32,916 nt of DNA from an uncultured Oscillospiraceae bacterium (GCA_934565795.1 CAKTIM010000022.1:1-32916), one strand, 5' to 3'; counted from the first letter of the stretch, positions 15,560 to 23,505 are shown. A program made the numbers and translations. The notes: generated from the sequence alone by a model not told the origin.

Positions 15560-16105
15560 GCCCCCCGTAGGGGTCGGCAACCTGCCGACCCTTAACCTTA
15601 CGGTTTCGATAGCACCGCGTTGAATGGGAGGCACCACTCCGTAGGGGCGGATACCAGCCGCCCGCAACGTCGCGGAATTGAGCTGTCAGTTGAATGAACA
15701 TAGCCAAAAGCTTTTGAGTTCGTAGGGGGCGGCAATTTGCCGCCCCGCCGGGTACCGGGATTGAGTGGTTCGTCTGTACAGCTCATGTTCGTTACCTTTC
15801 GGGCGGCTGGTATCCGCCCCTACGCACTCAGGGTGTTTAACCGTCTACCGTTTTAACCAACTCTCTCTCAAAACCATCACCTGAGTGCCCTCTTCAGTCG
15901 CTGCGGCGACAGCTGATTAATTATTGTATCATTGCCACCGGCAATGATTGTAATTAAAGATTCGCTGCGCTCTGCAACACCCCACAGGGAAGCTCAAGGA
16001 TTTACCCGTCAGGTTATACGTTCATCCCTACTACTTCCTAAACCGTAATGTTGAGGGTCGGCAAATTGCCGACCCCTACGGGGGGAGTGTGTGCTATCTA
16101 ATGGT
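15560..16105. repeat. Intergenic mosaic repeat block 5
   Basis: No gene lies between 15509 and 16203. Units seen are GTAGGGGTCGGCAACCTGCC near 15567, GTAGGGGCGGATACCAGCC near 15642, GTAGGGGGCGGCAATTTGCC near 15722, CGGGCGGCTGGTATCCGCCC near 15800, GAGTGCCCTCTTCAGTCGCT near 15882 interrupted by the ATTGCCACCGGCAAT module (near 15930), and GGGTCGGCAAATTGCCGACC near 16055. Confidence 0.85.
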
Positions 16106-16161
16106 CTGCTATCGAAATCACAGCGAAATTTGGAGGGAGTTGGCATCTCCCATTTAACGAG

Positions 16162-16193
16162 CAGCCGCCCGCCGGTTATGTGGCGGGCGGCTG
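16162..16193. terminator. GC-rich hairpin after the Eis-like gene
   Basis: A perfect 12-bp stem (16162-16173 with 16182-16193) and an 8-nt loop lie 10 nt beyond the Eis-like stop codon. The tail on the minus strand is poor in U, so it may mainly be an mRNA 3'-end stabiliser. Confidence 0.55.
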
Positions 16194-16203
16194 GTTTTGG
16201 TTC

Positions 16204-17373
16204 TTAGAACTCCTCTTCAATGAACATTTCTTTTTTATAGAACAGCTGATCCAGGGCGGGGTTTTGGTGCTGCACCTCTATGCCGGGCATCCATTGGGCG
16301 GCCTCGGTGAAGGAGCATACGCCGCTGATGAGGGCGGAGAAGGCGGGGATGGTCAGCCTGGCGTCCGGGGCGGTGTCTGCGGAGTCGACCATAAGCACCT
16401 TGCCGTCGTTGAAGGACACCCAATAGGTGCCGGTGTTTTCGGGGATCTGAGGGTCGGTGATTTCCAGGGTCACCTGGCCGGTGCCGATGCATTTGGCCTT
16501 TTCCAGCACCTCCCGCACCCGGATGACCCGAACCATGCCGCCGCACAGGAGCTGCCACTGGACGGCTCCCAGCGACCATTCCGGCAGGAGATACCGCAGG
16601 GCCTTGCTCTCCGGCAGGCAGAACCGGGCGTGGCTGCGGTCGGTGGACATGGTTTGCAGCAGGCCCAGCAGCGCTCGGAAGCCCTGGGCGGAGGTGAAGT
16701 GGAAGCGGTCGCACTGGAGGGTGTCCCCCTCCGGATGGAAAAGCACGTAGGCGCTGGGTCTGCCATTATCATACCAGACGTACAGGTACTTGTCCCCGGC
16801 GGCGGGGTCAAGCTTTGCCACCCAGCGATAGTCCGACCGAACGTGGGGCACGCTCATGTTATAGGTGCGGTGCCAGATATGATCCACGAACGCCACGTCC
16901 TCCGACAGATCCCGTCCCGGCTCTGCCAGACGGTAGGTGTCCGCAAAATAGCTGGTGCGCAGCAGGCGCAGGTCTACGGTGACCAGCTGCTTCTGCACGC
17001 AGCATTCGTAGCCGAATTTGCGATAAAACGCGGTGGAGAAAGGGTAAAGATAGGAAAAATCATACTCCTGACGGTATAATTCCGGCAGCAGCGCCTCGAA
17101 GCAGGCCCGGATGCCGCCCCGGCGGCGGTACTGGGGCAGGGTGGACACGCCCCCGATGCCGCCCATGCATACCGGCTGCCCGTCAAACCACATTGGATAC
17201 ATGGGCACGGTGATGGCGCTCATCATCTGTCCGTCGTCGTCAAAGGCCGCCCAGTGCAGCGCCTCGTCCGGCTCCTGCTCTGCGTCCCGCTTCATGGGGA
17301 TGCGGAAGGCCAGGGCGAACAGCTCCCGGACGCGGTCAAGCTCCTCCGGCTTTGTCAGTCGAACCTCCATCAT
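16204..17373 (-). CDS. Eis-like GNAT N-acetyltransferase with SCP2-like C-terminal domain
   Basis: The 389-residue protein shows the Eis layout: an N-terminal GNAT domain with the acetyl-CoA loop VSTLPQYRRRGGIRACFEALL, a second GNAT-like domain, and a C-terminal sterol-carrier-like domain (LEITDPQIPENTGTYWVSFNDGK, ARLTIPAFSALISGV). Family members acetylate amines such as aminoglycosides or lysines, and end in a carboxylate that enters the active site; this one ends IEEEF. AGGAGGCT precedes ATG at 17373. It overlaps the HAD gene by 38 bp, so the two are co-translated. The true substrate is unknown; Eis resemblance alone does not imply antibiotic resistance. Confidence 0.88.
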   Translation of the reverse strand: MMEVRLTKPEELDRVRELFALAFRIPMKRDAEQEPDEALHWAAFDDDGQMMSAITVPMYPMWFDGQPVCMGGIGGVSTLPQYRRRGGIRACFEALLPELYRQEYDFSYLYPFSTAFYRKFGYECCVQKQLVTVDLRLLRTSYFADTYRLAEPGRDLSEDVAFVDHIWHRTYNMSVPHVRSDYRWVAKLDPAAGDKYLYVWYDNGRPSAYVLFHPEGDTLQCDRFHFTSAQGFRALLGLLQTMSTDRSHARFCLPESKALRYLLPEWSLGAVQWQLLCGGMVRVIRVREVLEKAKCIGTGQVTLEITDPQIPENTGTYWVSFNDGKVLMVDSADTAPDARLTIPAFSALISGVCSFTEAAQWMPGIEVQHQNPALDQLFYKKEMFIEEEF

Positions 17374-18094
17374 AGCCTCCTCGATGCGCCTGCCGCTCCA
17401 GCAGGTCGATCACGTCGTTCAGGGAATCAAACCGCCCGTAGGCAATCTTCAGGATATCCTCCCCCGGCTCATCCAGGTCGGGGACGATACTGGCCATGCA
17501 TCCGGCCCGATGGGCGGCCAGCAGGCCGGTATAGCTGTCCTCCAGGGCCAGGCAGCAGGCCGGGTCGATGCCGATGGTCTTTGCCCCCAATAGATAGATG
17601 TCCGGCGCGGGCTTGCCGTGGGCCACCTGATGCGCCGAGCAGATATGGGGGAAGCGGTGATACAGGTTCAGCTGCCCCAGATGATTTTGAATCCGATCCG
17701 CCGGGGAGGCGGTGGTGATGGCATAGGGGATGCCCTTTTCCTGCAAATAATCCAGCAGAGCATACACCCCCGGCTTGGCCTCGATGCCGTTTTCCTCGAT
17801 GTAGGCGTCCATCAGCTCAATGCGCTTGGCGCGAATCTGCTCATACACAATGTCCGGGCCGAACAGCTTGCTTAAATATGCCTGCCCCGCTTGAGCGCTG
17901 AGGCTGCGCATGCCCAGGGCCTGCTGGTAGTTCATGGGGTAGCCATAGAATTCGCACCCCGCCGCCCAGAATTTGGCGTACAGCTTCTCGGAGTCCAGGA
18001 TCACTCCGTCCATGTCAAACAAAATCCCCCTGATCTCCGTATCCCGGGGGTGCAGGATCTGATAACCCAAAAAATCCACGTCCTTCTTTTCCAA
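17336..18094 (-). CDS. HAD-superfamily phosphatase, beta-phosphoglucomutase-like
   Basis: The 252-residue protein has all HAD motifs: I, DMDGVILDSE with nucleophile and acid aspartates; II, TTAS; III, the lysine in HGKPAPDIY; IV, LEDSYTGLLAA. A helical cap follows motif I. The layout is subfamily IA, as in sugar-phosphate phosphatases and beta-phosphoglucomutase. The start is TTG at 18094 with GGAG five bases upstream; in-frame ATGs upstream are excluded by a stop. It is the first gene of a two-gene unit with the Eis-like acetyltransferase. Substrate not determinable. Confidence 0.88.
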   Translation of the reverse strand: MEKKDVDFLGYQILHPRDTEIRGILFDMDGVILDSEKLYAKFWAAGCEFYGYPMNYQQALGMRSLSAQAGQAYLSKLFGPDIVYEQIRAKRIELMDAYIEENGIEAKPGVYALLDYLQEKGIPYAITTASPADRIQNHLGQLNLYHRFPHICSAHQVAHGKPAPDIYLLGAKTIGIDPACCLALEDSYTGLLAAHRAGCMASIVPDLDEPGEDILKIAYGRFDSLNDVIDLLERQAHRGGYDGGSTDKAGGA

Positions 18095-18148
18095 TTTGCT
18101 CCATCATACCCGATTTTTTGCAATTTTTCAAGATACAAAAACGCCCTG

Positions 18149-18198
18149 GCTCCCCTGAAAGGGGAGCTGCTGCCGCAGTGGCTGAGGGGTTGCGGCAG
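18149..18198. repeat. Small palindromic repeat of a different type
   Basis: Two consecutive hairpins: GCTCCCC/GGGGAGC (18149-18155, 18161-18167) and CTGCCGCA/TGCGGCAG (18170-18177, 18191-18198). A related CTCCCC hairpin occurs at 22349-22377. The remainder of 18095-18415 holds another hairpin (18222-18269) and CG-rich sequence with no gene. Confidence 0.5.
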
Positions 18199-18221
18199 GC
18201 AGTTATAGCTTTATAAAATCT

Positions 18222-18269
18222 AAGGCGAATTCGTAACCTGTCCCGCTTGGGACTGTACGAATTCGCCTT
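18222..18269. terminator. Long hairpin between mgtE and the HAD gene
   Basis: AAGGCGAATTCGTA (18222-18235) pairs perfectly with 18256-18269, and GTCCC/GGGAC pair inside. It lies about 150 nt beyond the mgtE stop. Neither side has a clean U run, although the plus side continues GGCTTTTCTTA. It may be a terminator for mgtE or a stand-alone palindrome. Confidence 0.5.
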
Positions 18270-18415
18270 GGCTTTTCTTATTGGTATTCTGCGTACCGCA
18301 CCTGACCCCTCCGACGCGCGTCGCGCGCCACCTCAGCTTTGCATTAAGCAGCTGTACGCCATTCTGCGAATGGCTACACCTGCTAAACCTTTCAGGGGAG
18401 GCAAGGGGTACGCAA

Positions 18416-19795
18416 TTACACGTGCAAAATCGATTTGGCAAAGAGAAAGTACAGCAGCAGGCTCATGGCGTCTACGATGGTGGTAATGAAGGGGGAGGCC
18501 ATCACCGCCGGGTCGAAGCCCAGGCGCTTGGCGATCAGGGGCAGGGAGCAGCCCACGATCTTGGCCACCACCACCGTCACGCCCAGGGTCAGGCACACCG
18601 TCACATCCACGGCCAGGCTCACGGTTTCGTTGCCCATGAGCAGCCGGTCGATGAGCAGCACCTTGGCAAAGCACACCGCCGCCAGGGCCAGGCCGCACAG
18701 CAGCGCCGTGCGTACTTCCTTCCACATGACGCTGAAAATATCCTTGAAATGCAGCTCGTCCAGGCTCAGGGCGCGGATCACCGTGACAGAGGACTGGGAG
18801 CCGCTGTTGCCGCCGGTGTCCATCAGCATGGGGATGAACATGGTCAGAATGGGCAGCGCGCTCAGCGAGGACTCAAAGGAGCTGATGATCATCCCCGTAA
18901 AGGTGGCCGATACCATCAGGATCAGCAGCCAGGGGATGCGGTGCTTGAACAGCTCCCAGGGAGAGCTGCTCATATAGCTCTTTTCCGAGGGGGTGATAGC
19001 CGCCATGATCTCCATATCCTCGGTGGCCTCGTCCTGCATGACGTCCATGGCGTCGTCGAAGGTGACGATGCCCACCATGCGGTTTTCCTTGTCCACCACG
19101 GGCAGGGCCAGGAAATTATACTTGGAGAACATCCGGGCGACCTCTTCCTGGTCGTCCTGGGTGGTGACGGAGATCAGGTTGGTCAGCATGATGTCGCTGA
19201 TCTGGGTGTCGTCATCCTCGCACAGCAGCAGATCCTTCACGGTGACCAGGCCCAGCAGCGTCCGATCGGTGTCGATGACGTAGCAGGTATAGATGGTCTC
19301 CTTGTCCACGCCCTGGCGGCGGATGCGGCGGATGGACTCCTCCACCGTCATGTTGGGCCGCAGGGCCACATACTCGGTGGTCATAATGGAGCCTGCGGAA
19401 TTCTCCGGGTAGCGGAGGATCTGGTTGATGGAGCTGCGCATCTCCGGGTCTGCCTGCTCCAGAATGCGGCGCACCACCGTGGCAGGCATTTCCTCCACCA
19501 GGTCGGCCGCGTCGTCTACATACAGCTCGCTGAGCACTTCCTTCAATTCATTGTCGGAGAAGCCCTGAATCAGCAGCGCCTGGGTGTCGGATTCCATCTC
19601 CACGAAGGTCTCCGCCGCCAGCTCCTTGGGCAGCAGCCGGAACATCAGGGGAACCTGCTTTTCCTCCAGGTCGCTGAAAATACCCGCCACATCGCTGGGA
19701 TTCATGGTAATGAGCATGTCCCGCAGGGTGGCGTACTTCTTGCTCTCCAGCATTTGCAGGAGGGCTTTTTCCATAATTTCAAACCGTTCTGCCAT
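18416..19795 (-). CDS. mgtE: Magnesium transporter MgtE
   Basis: The 459-residue protein has the MgtE order: an N-terminal superhelical domain rich in acidic residues (about 1-130), two CBS domains (about 135-255, IMTTEYVALRPNMTVEE and IMLTNLISVTTQDDQEE), a connecting helix, and a five-helix membrane domain including FIPMLMDTGGNSGSQSSVTVIRAL, the conserved pore signature. MgtE is a Mg2+ channel gated by Mg2+ binding to the cytosolic domains. AGGAGG lies 6 bases before ATG at 19795. A structured leader with an upstream ORF precedes it, so expression is probably also controlled at the RNA level. Confidence 0.97.
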   Translation of the reverse strand: MAERFEIMEKALLQMLESKKYATLRDMLITMNPSDVAGIFSDLEEKQVPLMFRLLPKELAAETFVEMESDTQALLIQGFSDNELKEVLSELYVDDAADLVEEMPATVVRRILEQADPEMRSSINQILRYPENSAGSIMTTEYVALRPNMTVEESIRRIRRQGVDKETIYTCYVIDTDRTLLGLVTVKDLLLCEDDDTQISDIMLTNLISVTTQDDQEEVARMFSKYNFLALPVVDKENRMVGIVTFDDAMDVMQDEATEDMEIMAAITPSEKSYMSSSPWELFKHRIPWLLILMVSATFTGMIISSFESSLSALPILTMFIPMLMDTGGNSGSQSSVTVIRALSLDELHFKDIFSVMWKEVRTALLCGLALAAVCFAKVLLIDRLLMGNETVSLAVDVTVCLTLGVTVVVAKIVGCSLPLIAKRLGFDPAVMASPFITTIVDAMSLLLYFLFAKSILHV

Positions 19796-19800
19796 ATTTA

Positions 19801-19904
19801 CCTCCTAATTTTTAAAAAAATAGAGAGGCAATTTACGCAGGGCCGAACTAAAACGGGTCAGCCACGGAAGCAGACCGCATCCTACTTCGACCCGGTATAT
19901 TGCC
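19801..19904 (-). promoter_or_regulatory. Candidate riboswitch-like mgtE leader RNA
   Basis: On the minus strand a 10-nt closing helix with one mismatch (19895-19904 with 19827-19836) encloses a helix CGGGTC/GACCCG (19889-19894 with 19854-19859) capped by GAAGTAG/CTGCTTC (19882-19888 with 19867-19873). Immediately downstream, CCTCTCTATTTTT can pair with AAAAATTAGGAGG, hiding the mgtE ribosome binding site (19801-19828). The closing helix and this hairpin share bases near 19827-19828, so they may compete. It does not resemble the M-box, which is longer and differently built. Confidence 0.5.
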
Positions 19905-19922
19905 ACTGCCGCCGGCGTCCAT
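19848..19922 (-). CDS. 24-codon upstream ORF in the mgtE leader
   Basis: ATG at 19922 follows AAAGGAGGGAATACC, an excellent ribosome binding site about 35 nt from the transcription start. The peptide begins MDAGGSGNIPGRSRMRSA and ends in TAG. It has no recognisable domain. The frame runs through the left strand of the closing helix and the inner helices, so translating ribosomes would unfold the leader structure. This is a plausible leader peptide rather than a functional protein. Confidence 0.5.
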   Translation of the reverse strand: MDAGGSGNIPGRSRMRSASVADPF

Positions 19923-19957
19923 GGTATTCCCTCCTTTTTGTTCGCATAGTTAAGATT

Positions 19958-19986
19958 ATTTTACCCCGTTTCAGGGAGAATGTCAA
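19958..19986 (-). promoter_or_regulatory. mgtE promoter
   Basis: TTGACA (19981-19986) and TAAAAT (19958-19963) on the minus strand are 17 bp apart. The start near 19951 gives a leader of about 155 nt. Confidence 0.85.
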
Positions 19987-20003
19987 CAAAAAAGTCACAA
20001 ATA

Positions 20004-20027
20004 AACCGGCCCCAAAAGAGGCCGGTT
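20004..20027 (-). terminator. Terminator between the ABC operon and mgtE
   Basis: AACCGGCC/GGCCGGTT (20004-20011 with 20020-20027) form an 8-bp stem. Downstream on the minus strand are TATTTG and then a T run that merges into the mgtE promoter. It separates mgtE from the transporter operon upstream. Confidence 0.6.
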
Positions 20028-20083
20028 CATTAAGATATTCTATAAGGTTTAGGAAGCAGAGCGTTAAACGGGATGCAGCACTT

Positions 20084-20185
20084 CGTAGGGGCGGATATTA
20101 GCCGCCCGAAAGGTAATGGAAGTGAGCGGTATAGACGAACCGCTCAATCCCGGTACATGGCGGGCGGCTAATATCCGCCCCTACG
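20084..20185. repeat. Intergenic repeat block 6: one complete unit with 25-bp perfect inverted ends
   Basis: The 25 bases at 20084-20108 are the exact reverse complement of 20161-20185, with 52 bp between. This is the cleanest single unit in the window and shows that the CGTAGGGGCGG ends seen elsewhere are the two arms of a palindromic element of about 102 bp. In several other blocks the left arm is the diverged form GTAGGGGGCGGCAATTTG. The gap 19923-20236 holds no gene. Confidence 0.85.
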
Positions 20186-20236
20186 GGGGCAAAATGTTTT
20201 AATTTTCTCGTTTTTATTAGAGATTTACGAATAATT

Positions 20237-21004
20237 CTACAACTGCTTTGCATCCTGGGGCGCTTCATATTCCAGTGATTGGAGGAACTGGCGGGCGCGG
20301 GGGGTGGTGGGGTGGGTGAAGAAGGATTTGGGGTTGCTGCTTTCTTCGGCGATGGTGCCGTTTTCCAGGAAGAGGATGCGGTGGGCGGCGGCTTTGGCAA
20401 AGGCCATCTCATGGGTGACGATCAGCATGGTGCTGCCGTGGCGGGCCAGATCCAGAACCACCTCCAGAACCTCGTGCACCATTTCCGGGTCGAGGGCGGC
20501 GGTGATCTCGTCCAGCAGCAGAATCTTCGGGTGCATGATCAGCGCCCGGACGATGGCGATGCGCTGCTTCTGCCCGCCGGACAGTTGCCGGGGATAGTCG
20601 TTCCGGCGATCCGCCAGGCCCACCCGCTCCAGCAGGGCCAGGGCCTCCTGCTCTGCCTCGGCTCGCCTGCGCTTCTGCACCTTCATGGGGGCCAGCAGGA
20701 TATTTTCCAGCACGGTCAGGTGGGGGAACAGGTCATAGCTCTGGAACACCATGCCGATCTTCTGCCGCATGGCGCAGATGCTTTTCCCGTCCTTTTGCAG
20801 CGGCTGGCCCTCCAGCAGAATCTCCCCCGCCTGGATATCCTCCAGGCCGTTCAGGCAGCGCAGCAGCGTGCTCTTGCCGCAGCCGGAGGGGCCGATGATG
20901 ACCGTGACCTCCCCCTGGCGCACGGTCAGGCTCACATCCCGCAGGACGACGTTATCCCCGTAGGCTTTGCGCAGATTTTTCACTTGCAGCAGCGGCTGCT
21001 CCAT
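20237..21004 (-). CDS. Polar amino acid ABC transporter ATP-binding protein
   Basis: The 255-residue ATPase has Walker A GPSGCGKST, the Q loop VFQSYDLFP, the ABC signature LSGGQKQR, Walker B ILLLDEITAALDP and the H loop VTHEM, in the form typical of the HisP/GlnQ family. It powers import by the two adjacent permeases. ATG at 21004 overlaps the permease stop (TAATG) and has GGAGG upstream. It ends in TAG. The last gene of the operon; a Cys-responsive leader at the front suggests that the substrate is cysteine or cystine. Confidence 0.95.
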   Translation of the reverse strand: MEQPLLQVKNLRKAYGDNVVLRDVSLTVRQGEVTVIIGPSGCGKSTLLRCLNGLEDIQAGEILLEGQPLQKDGKSICAMRQKIGMVFQSYDLFPHLTVLENILLAPMKVQKRRRAEAEQEALALLERVGLADRRNDYPRQLSGGQKQRIAIVRALIMHPKILLLDEITAALDPEMVHEVLEVVLDLARHGSTMLIVTHEMAFAKAAAHRILFLENGTIAEESSNPKSFFTHPTTPRARQFLQSLEYEAPQDAKQL

Positions 21005-21678
21005 TACGACCACCTCCGTTCCAAATAGACCGCCAGCCTGCTGATGGGCCAGCAGATGAGAAAATACAGCAGAAATACCACCGCAAACACTCCAAAGGCC
21101 GCGTTGGGGGAGCTGCGGCGGTTGGCCTCGATGATCTGCTGGGCCACCTTCAGCACCTCCACCACGCCGATCATCATCACCAGGCTGGTGGTTTTGATCA
21201 TTCTGGTAATCAGATTGATGGACAGGGGCAGCAGCCGCCGGACGGTCTGGGGCAGGATCACATAGAAATCCGTCTGGGCCTTGGTCAGCCCCAGGGCCAG
21301 GGCGCTTTCGCGCTGGAGCCGGGGGATGCTCACCACCGCCCCGCGCACCAGGTCGCCCATCTCTGCGGTGCCCCAGAAGCTGAACACGAAAATGGCTGAC
21401 AGCTCCGCGTCCAGATTCCAGCCGAAAATCCGGGTGGTGCCGAAATACACCGCAAAGAGCAGCACCATCTGGGGCACAATGCGGACGATTTCCAGATAAA
21501 CACGGAAAAATATTTTCAGCGCCCTGTTTTTAGAGGTCATCAGCACCCCCGCCAGCAGCCCCAGCACCAGGCTGATCCCCACGGAGATCAGGCTGATGCG
21601 CAGAGCCACCCACAGCCCGCCCAGCAGGCGCAGAAAGTTCGTGCCTCTGAACAGCACGTCAATTCCCAAACGCTGCAC
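21004..21678 (-). CDS. Polar amino acid ABC transporter permease 2
   Basis: The 224-residue membrane protein has the HisMQ-family features: an N-terminal helix, the YLEIVRIVPQMVLLFAVYFG stretch, and the EAA loop (AVVSIPRLQRESALALGLTKAQTDFYVILPQTVRRLLP) that contacts the ATPase. About five helices are predicted. It begins at GTG 21678, inside the end of permease 1, with a 20-bp overlap, so translation is coupled. It forms the membrane channel with permease 1. Confidence 0.93.
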   Translation of the reverse strand: MQRLGIDVLFRGTNFLRLLGGLWVALRISLISVGISLVLGLLAGVLMTSKNRALKIFFRVYLEIVRIVPQMVLLFAVYFGTTRIFGWNLDAELSAIFVFSFWGTAEMGDLVRGAVVSIPRLQRESALALGLTKAQTDFYVILPQTVRRLLPLSINLITRMIKTTSLVMMIGVVEVLKVAQQIIEANRRSSPNAAFGVFAVVFLLYFLICWPISRLAVYLERRWS

Positions 21679-22312
21679 GGCGCAGCCTCCTTTCCAGCCA
21701 ATCCCCCAGCAGGGAGACCGGCAGAAGCATCATCAGATAAAACACCACCAGCAGCACCAGGCACTCGATGGTTTTTGCGTACATGCCGATCAGATCCTTG
21801 GCGGTGAATATCAGATCCATCAGGCTGATGGTGGAAAATACGCTGGTCTCCTTCAGCAGGAACACCGTATTGGCCACCAAGCCGGGGACGCTGGAGGACA
21901 GGGCCTGGGGCAGGATCACATAGCGGAAAGCTTGGGCACGGGTCAGGCCCAGGCTTTCCGCGCTCTCCGCCTGAATGGAGGGGATGGATTCCAGGCCGCT
22001 GCGGAAGGTCTCCGTCATATACGCGCCGCCCAGCAGGCCCAGGCCCCAGGTGCCGCAGCCCTCCGGCGAGACCCGCAGCCCCAGCTTGGGCAGGGCAAAA
22101 TAGATGAAGAACAGCTGAACCAGCAGCGGCGTATTGCGGAACAGCTCCACATAGGCGTTCACCAGCCGTCCCAGCACCCGGAAGTGCAGCGCCGCCGCCC
22201 CCGCCAGGCCCAGGATAAAGGCAATGGCCACGCCCTGCCAGCCCACCCGCAGCGTCAGGCCCAGCGCCTGCCAGAAGCGGGGCAGATAGCTTATCATCAC
22301 ATCCCAATCCAT
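21659..22312 (-). CDS. Polar amino acid ABC transporter permease 1
   Basis: The 217-residue protein is a second HisMQ-type permease with YVELFRNTPLLVQLFFIYF and an EAA loop (SGLESIPSIQAESAESLGLTRAQAFRYVILPQAL). The two permeases probably form a heterodimer. ATG at 22312 has GAGGG about nine bases upstream. It is separated from the binding-protein gene by 68 nt containing a hairpin, which typically lets the binding protein be made in excess. Confidence 0.93.
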   Translation of the reverse strand: MDWDVMISYLPRFWQALGLTLRVGWQGVAIAFILGLAGAAALHFRVLGRLVNAYVELFRNTPLLVQLFFIYFALPKLGLRVSPEGCGTWGLGLLGGAYMTETFRSGLESIPSIQAESAESLGLTRAQAFRYVILPQALSSSVPGLVANTVFLLKETSVFSTISLMDLIFTAKDLIGMYAKTIECLVLLVVFYLMMLLPVSLLGDWLERRLRRAAFGN

Positions 22313-22348
22313 GCTCCAGCACCCTCATTCCAAATCTTTGTCTGCATT

Positions 22349-22377
22349 CCTTGGCTCCCCGGTGGGGGAGCCAAAGG
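22349..22377 (-). terminator. Intercistronic hairpin after the binding-protein gene
   Basis: GGCTCCCC/GGGGAGCC with flanking CCTT/AAGG forms a strong stem with a single bulge, 4 nt beyond the binding-protein stop. There is no U run. It is likely a 3'-end stabiliser or partial terminator that raises binding-protein mRNA over permease mRNA. Confidence 0.6.
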
Positions 22378-22380
22378 CGG

Positions 22381-23220
22381 TCACTCCACCACCAGGGTGT
22401 CCTCGTAGTCGCTGCCGTAGGTGTCCAGCAGGGTCGCCTCGTAGTCGGCATGGAAGAAGCGCTCCTTGCCCAGGGCGGCGATCTCGTCGTTCAGCCAGGT
22501 CAGCAGGCTTTCGTTGCCCTTGGTCACCGCCGGGGCGATGGTATCCGCGCTGCCCAGGGAGGGGATGCCCACGGTGTAGCCGGGGTTTTCGATGGCGAAG
22601 GCAATGACCTCCGTGTTGTCGTTGGCCCAGGCCACGCCGTTCCCATTTTCAAAGGCGGTCTTGGCCTCGGCGTAGGCGTCGTACTTCTGGAGCTTGATGT
22701 TCGGATAATTCTTCTCCAGATAGGTCTCCGCCGTGGTGCCGGAAATCACGATTACCTGATCCTCCGGCCCGATGTCCTCCAGGCTGGTGATCACCGCGCT
22801 ATCCGGGGATACCACGCCCAGGGCCACATTCATATAGGGGGAGGCAAAGTCCACCGCCTGGGCCCGCTCCGGCGTCACGGTGAAGTTTGCCAGGATGATA
22901 TCCACCTTGCCGGTCTGGAGATACTCGATGCGGTTGGCCGCCTCGGTGGAGACATAATTGATCTTCACCCCCAGATCCTGCCCGATGCGGTTTGCGAAGT
23001 ACACATCGTAGCCCTGGTACTGGCCGTTTTCATCCACATAGCCAAAGGGGCTCTTGTCGGAAAAGACGCCGATGTTAATGACCCCGCTGGCCTTGATCTC
23101 ATCCACCGTCCGATAGACGGTCTTCCCGTCCTGCTTGCCGCTTCCCTGGCCGCAGCCGGTAAGGGCGATCATCATCAGTGCAAGAAGGGCCGCGCCCGCT
23201 GTTTTCAAAAACTTTTTCAT
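22381..23220 (-). CDS. CjaA-like amino acid (cysteine) ABC transporter substrate-binding lipoprotein
   Basis: The 279-residue protein starts with a lipoprotein signal: positive KKFLKT, a hydrophobic core and lipobox LTGC with C23. It then has a family 3 solute-binding domain. The stretch EAANRIEYLQTGKVDIILANFTVTPERAQAVDF closely resembles the cysteine-binding protein CjaA of Campylobacter as I remember it, as do TTAETYLEKNYPNIKLQKYD and DTIAPAVTKGN. It captures the ligand outside the membrane for the downstream permeases. I choose ATG at 23220; the TTG six bases upstream is less likely. The Cys-rich leader peptide upstream independently supports cysteine or cystine as ligand. Confidence 0.9.
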   Translation of the reverse strand: MKKFLKTAGAALLALMMIALTGCGQGSGKQDGKTVYRTVDEIKASGVINIGVFSDKSPFGYVDENGQYQGYDVYFANRIGQDLGVKINYVSTEAANRIEYLQTGKVDIILANFTVTPERAQAVDFASPYMNVALGVVSPDSAVITSLEDIGPEDQVIVISGTTAETYLEKNYPNIKLQKYDAYAEAKTAFENGNGVAWANDNTEVIAFAIENPGYTVGIPSLGSADTIAPAVTKGNESLLTWLNDEIAALGKERFFHADYEATLLDTYGSDYEDTLVVE

Positions 23221-23285
23221 AATCAATTACCTCTTTCCAAATTATTCAGCAGAATGTCAAAATGTGTACCACAAACCTGGGCATC

Positions 23286-23319
23286 AAAAAAGCCGGAAGC
23301 TCTTACACAAGCTCCCGGC
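23286..23319 (-). terminator. Attenuator terminator before the cysteine transporter
   Basis: A 10-bp stem with one G-U pair (23310-23319 with 23292-23301) and an 8-nt loop is followed by six U (23286-23291). It lies between the leader peptide and the binding-protein gene, about 65 nt before the start codon, so it must be bypassed for transporter expression. Confidence 0.85.
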
Positions 23320-23348
23320 AAATGGCCTTTCACGCTTACGGCGAAGCA

Positions 23349-23459
23349 CTATACATCGGCGCAGCACAAGGTAGACGAATGCACCTGCCCGCCAACATCC
23401 AGCCGGGAGAATCGCATCCGACAGCAACACATCACAGCATTCATGCCCATTACGCTCAT
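23349..23459 (-). CDS. Cysteine-rich leader peptide (36 codons)
   Basis: ATG at 23459 follows GGAAAGGAGAGGAATGCA. The peptide starts MSVMGMNAVMCCCRMR and ends with STLCCADV before TAG. Five of 36 codons are cysteine, as a run of three (UGU UGC UGU, codons 11-13) and a pair (codons 32-33), far above background. It lies between a regulated promoter and a rho-independent terminator upstream of a cysteine-type transporter. This is the layout of a ribosome-mediated attenuator in which stalling at Cys codons reports low cysteinyl-tRNA. Other in-frame ATGs (codons 4, 6, 10) could also serve as start. Confidence 0.72.
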   Translation of the reverse strand: MSVMGMNAVMCCCRMRFSRLDVGGQVHSSTLCCADV

Positions 23460-23505
23460 TGCATTCCTCTCCTTTCCCACGTTGTCGCCCAAATTTGTTG
23501 TGCAT

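Noticed and set aside
13367..15667. 766-residue minus-strand ORF opposite the debranching enzyme
   Set aside because: Antisense shadow; its ends consist of repeat and MITE sequence, and the plus-strand gene is clearly real.
19801..19922. M-box Mg2+ riboswitch
   Set aside because: The leader is too short and its helices do not match the M-box layout as I know it.
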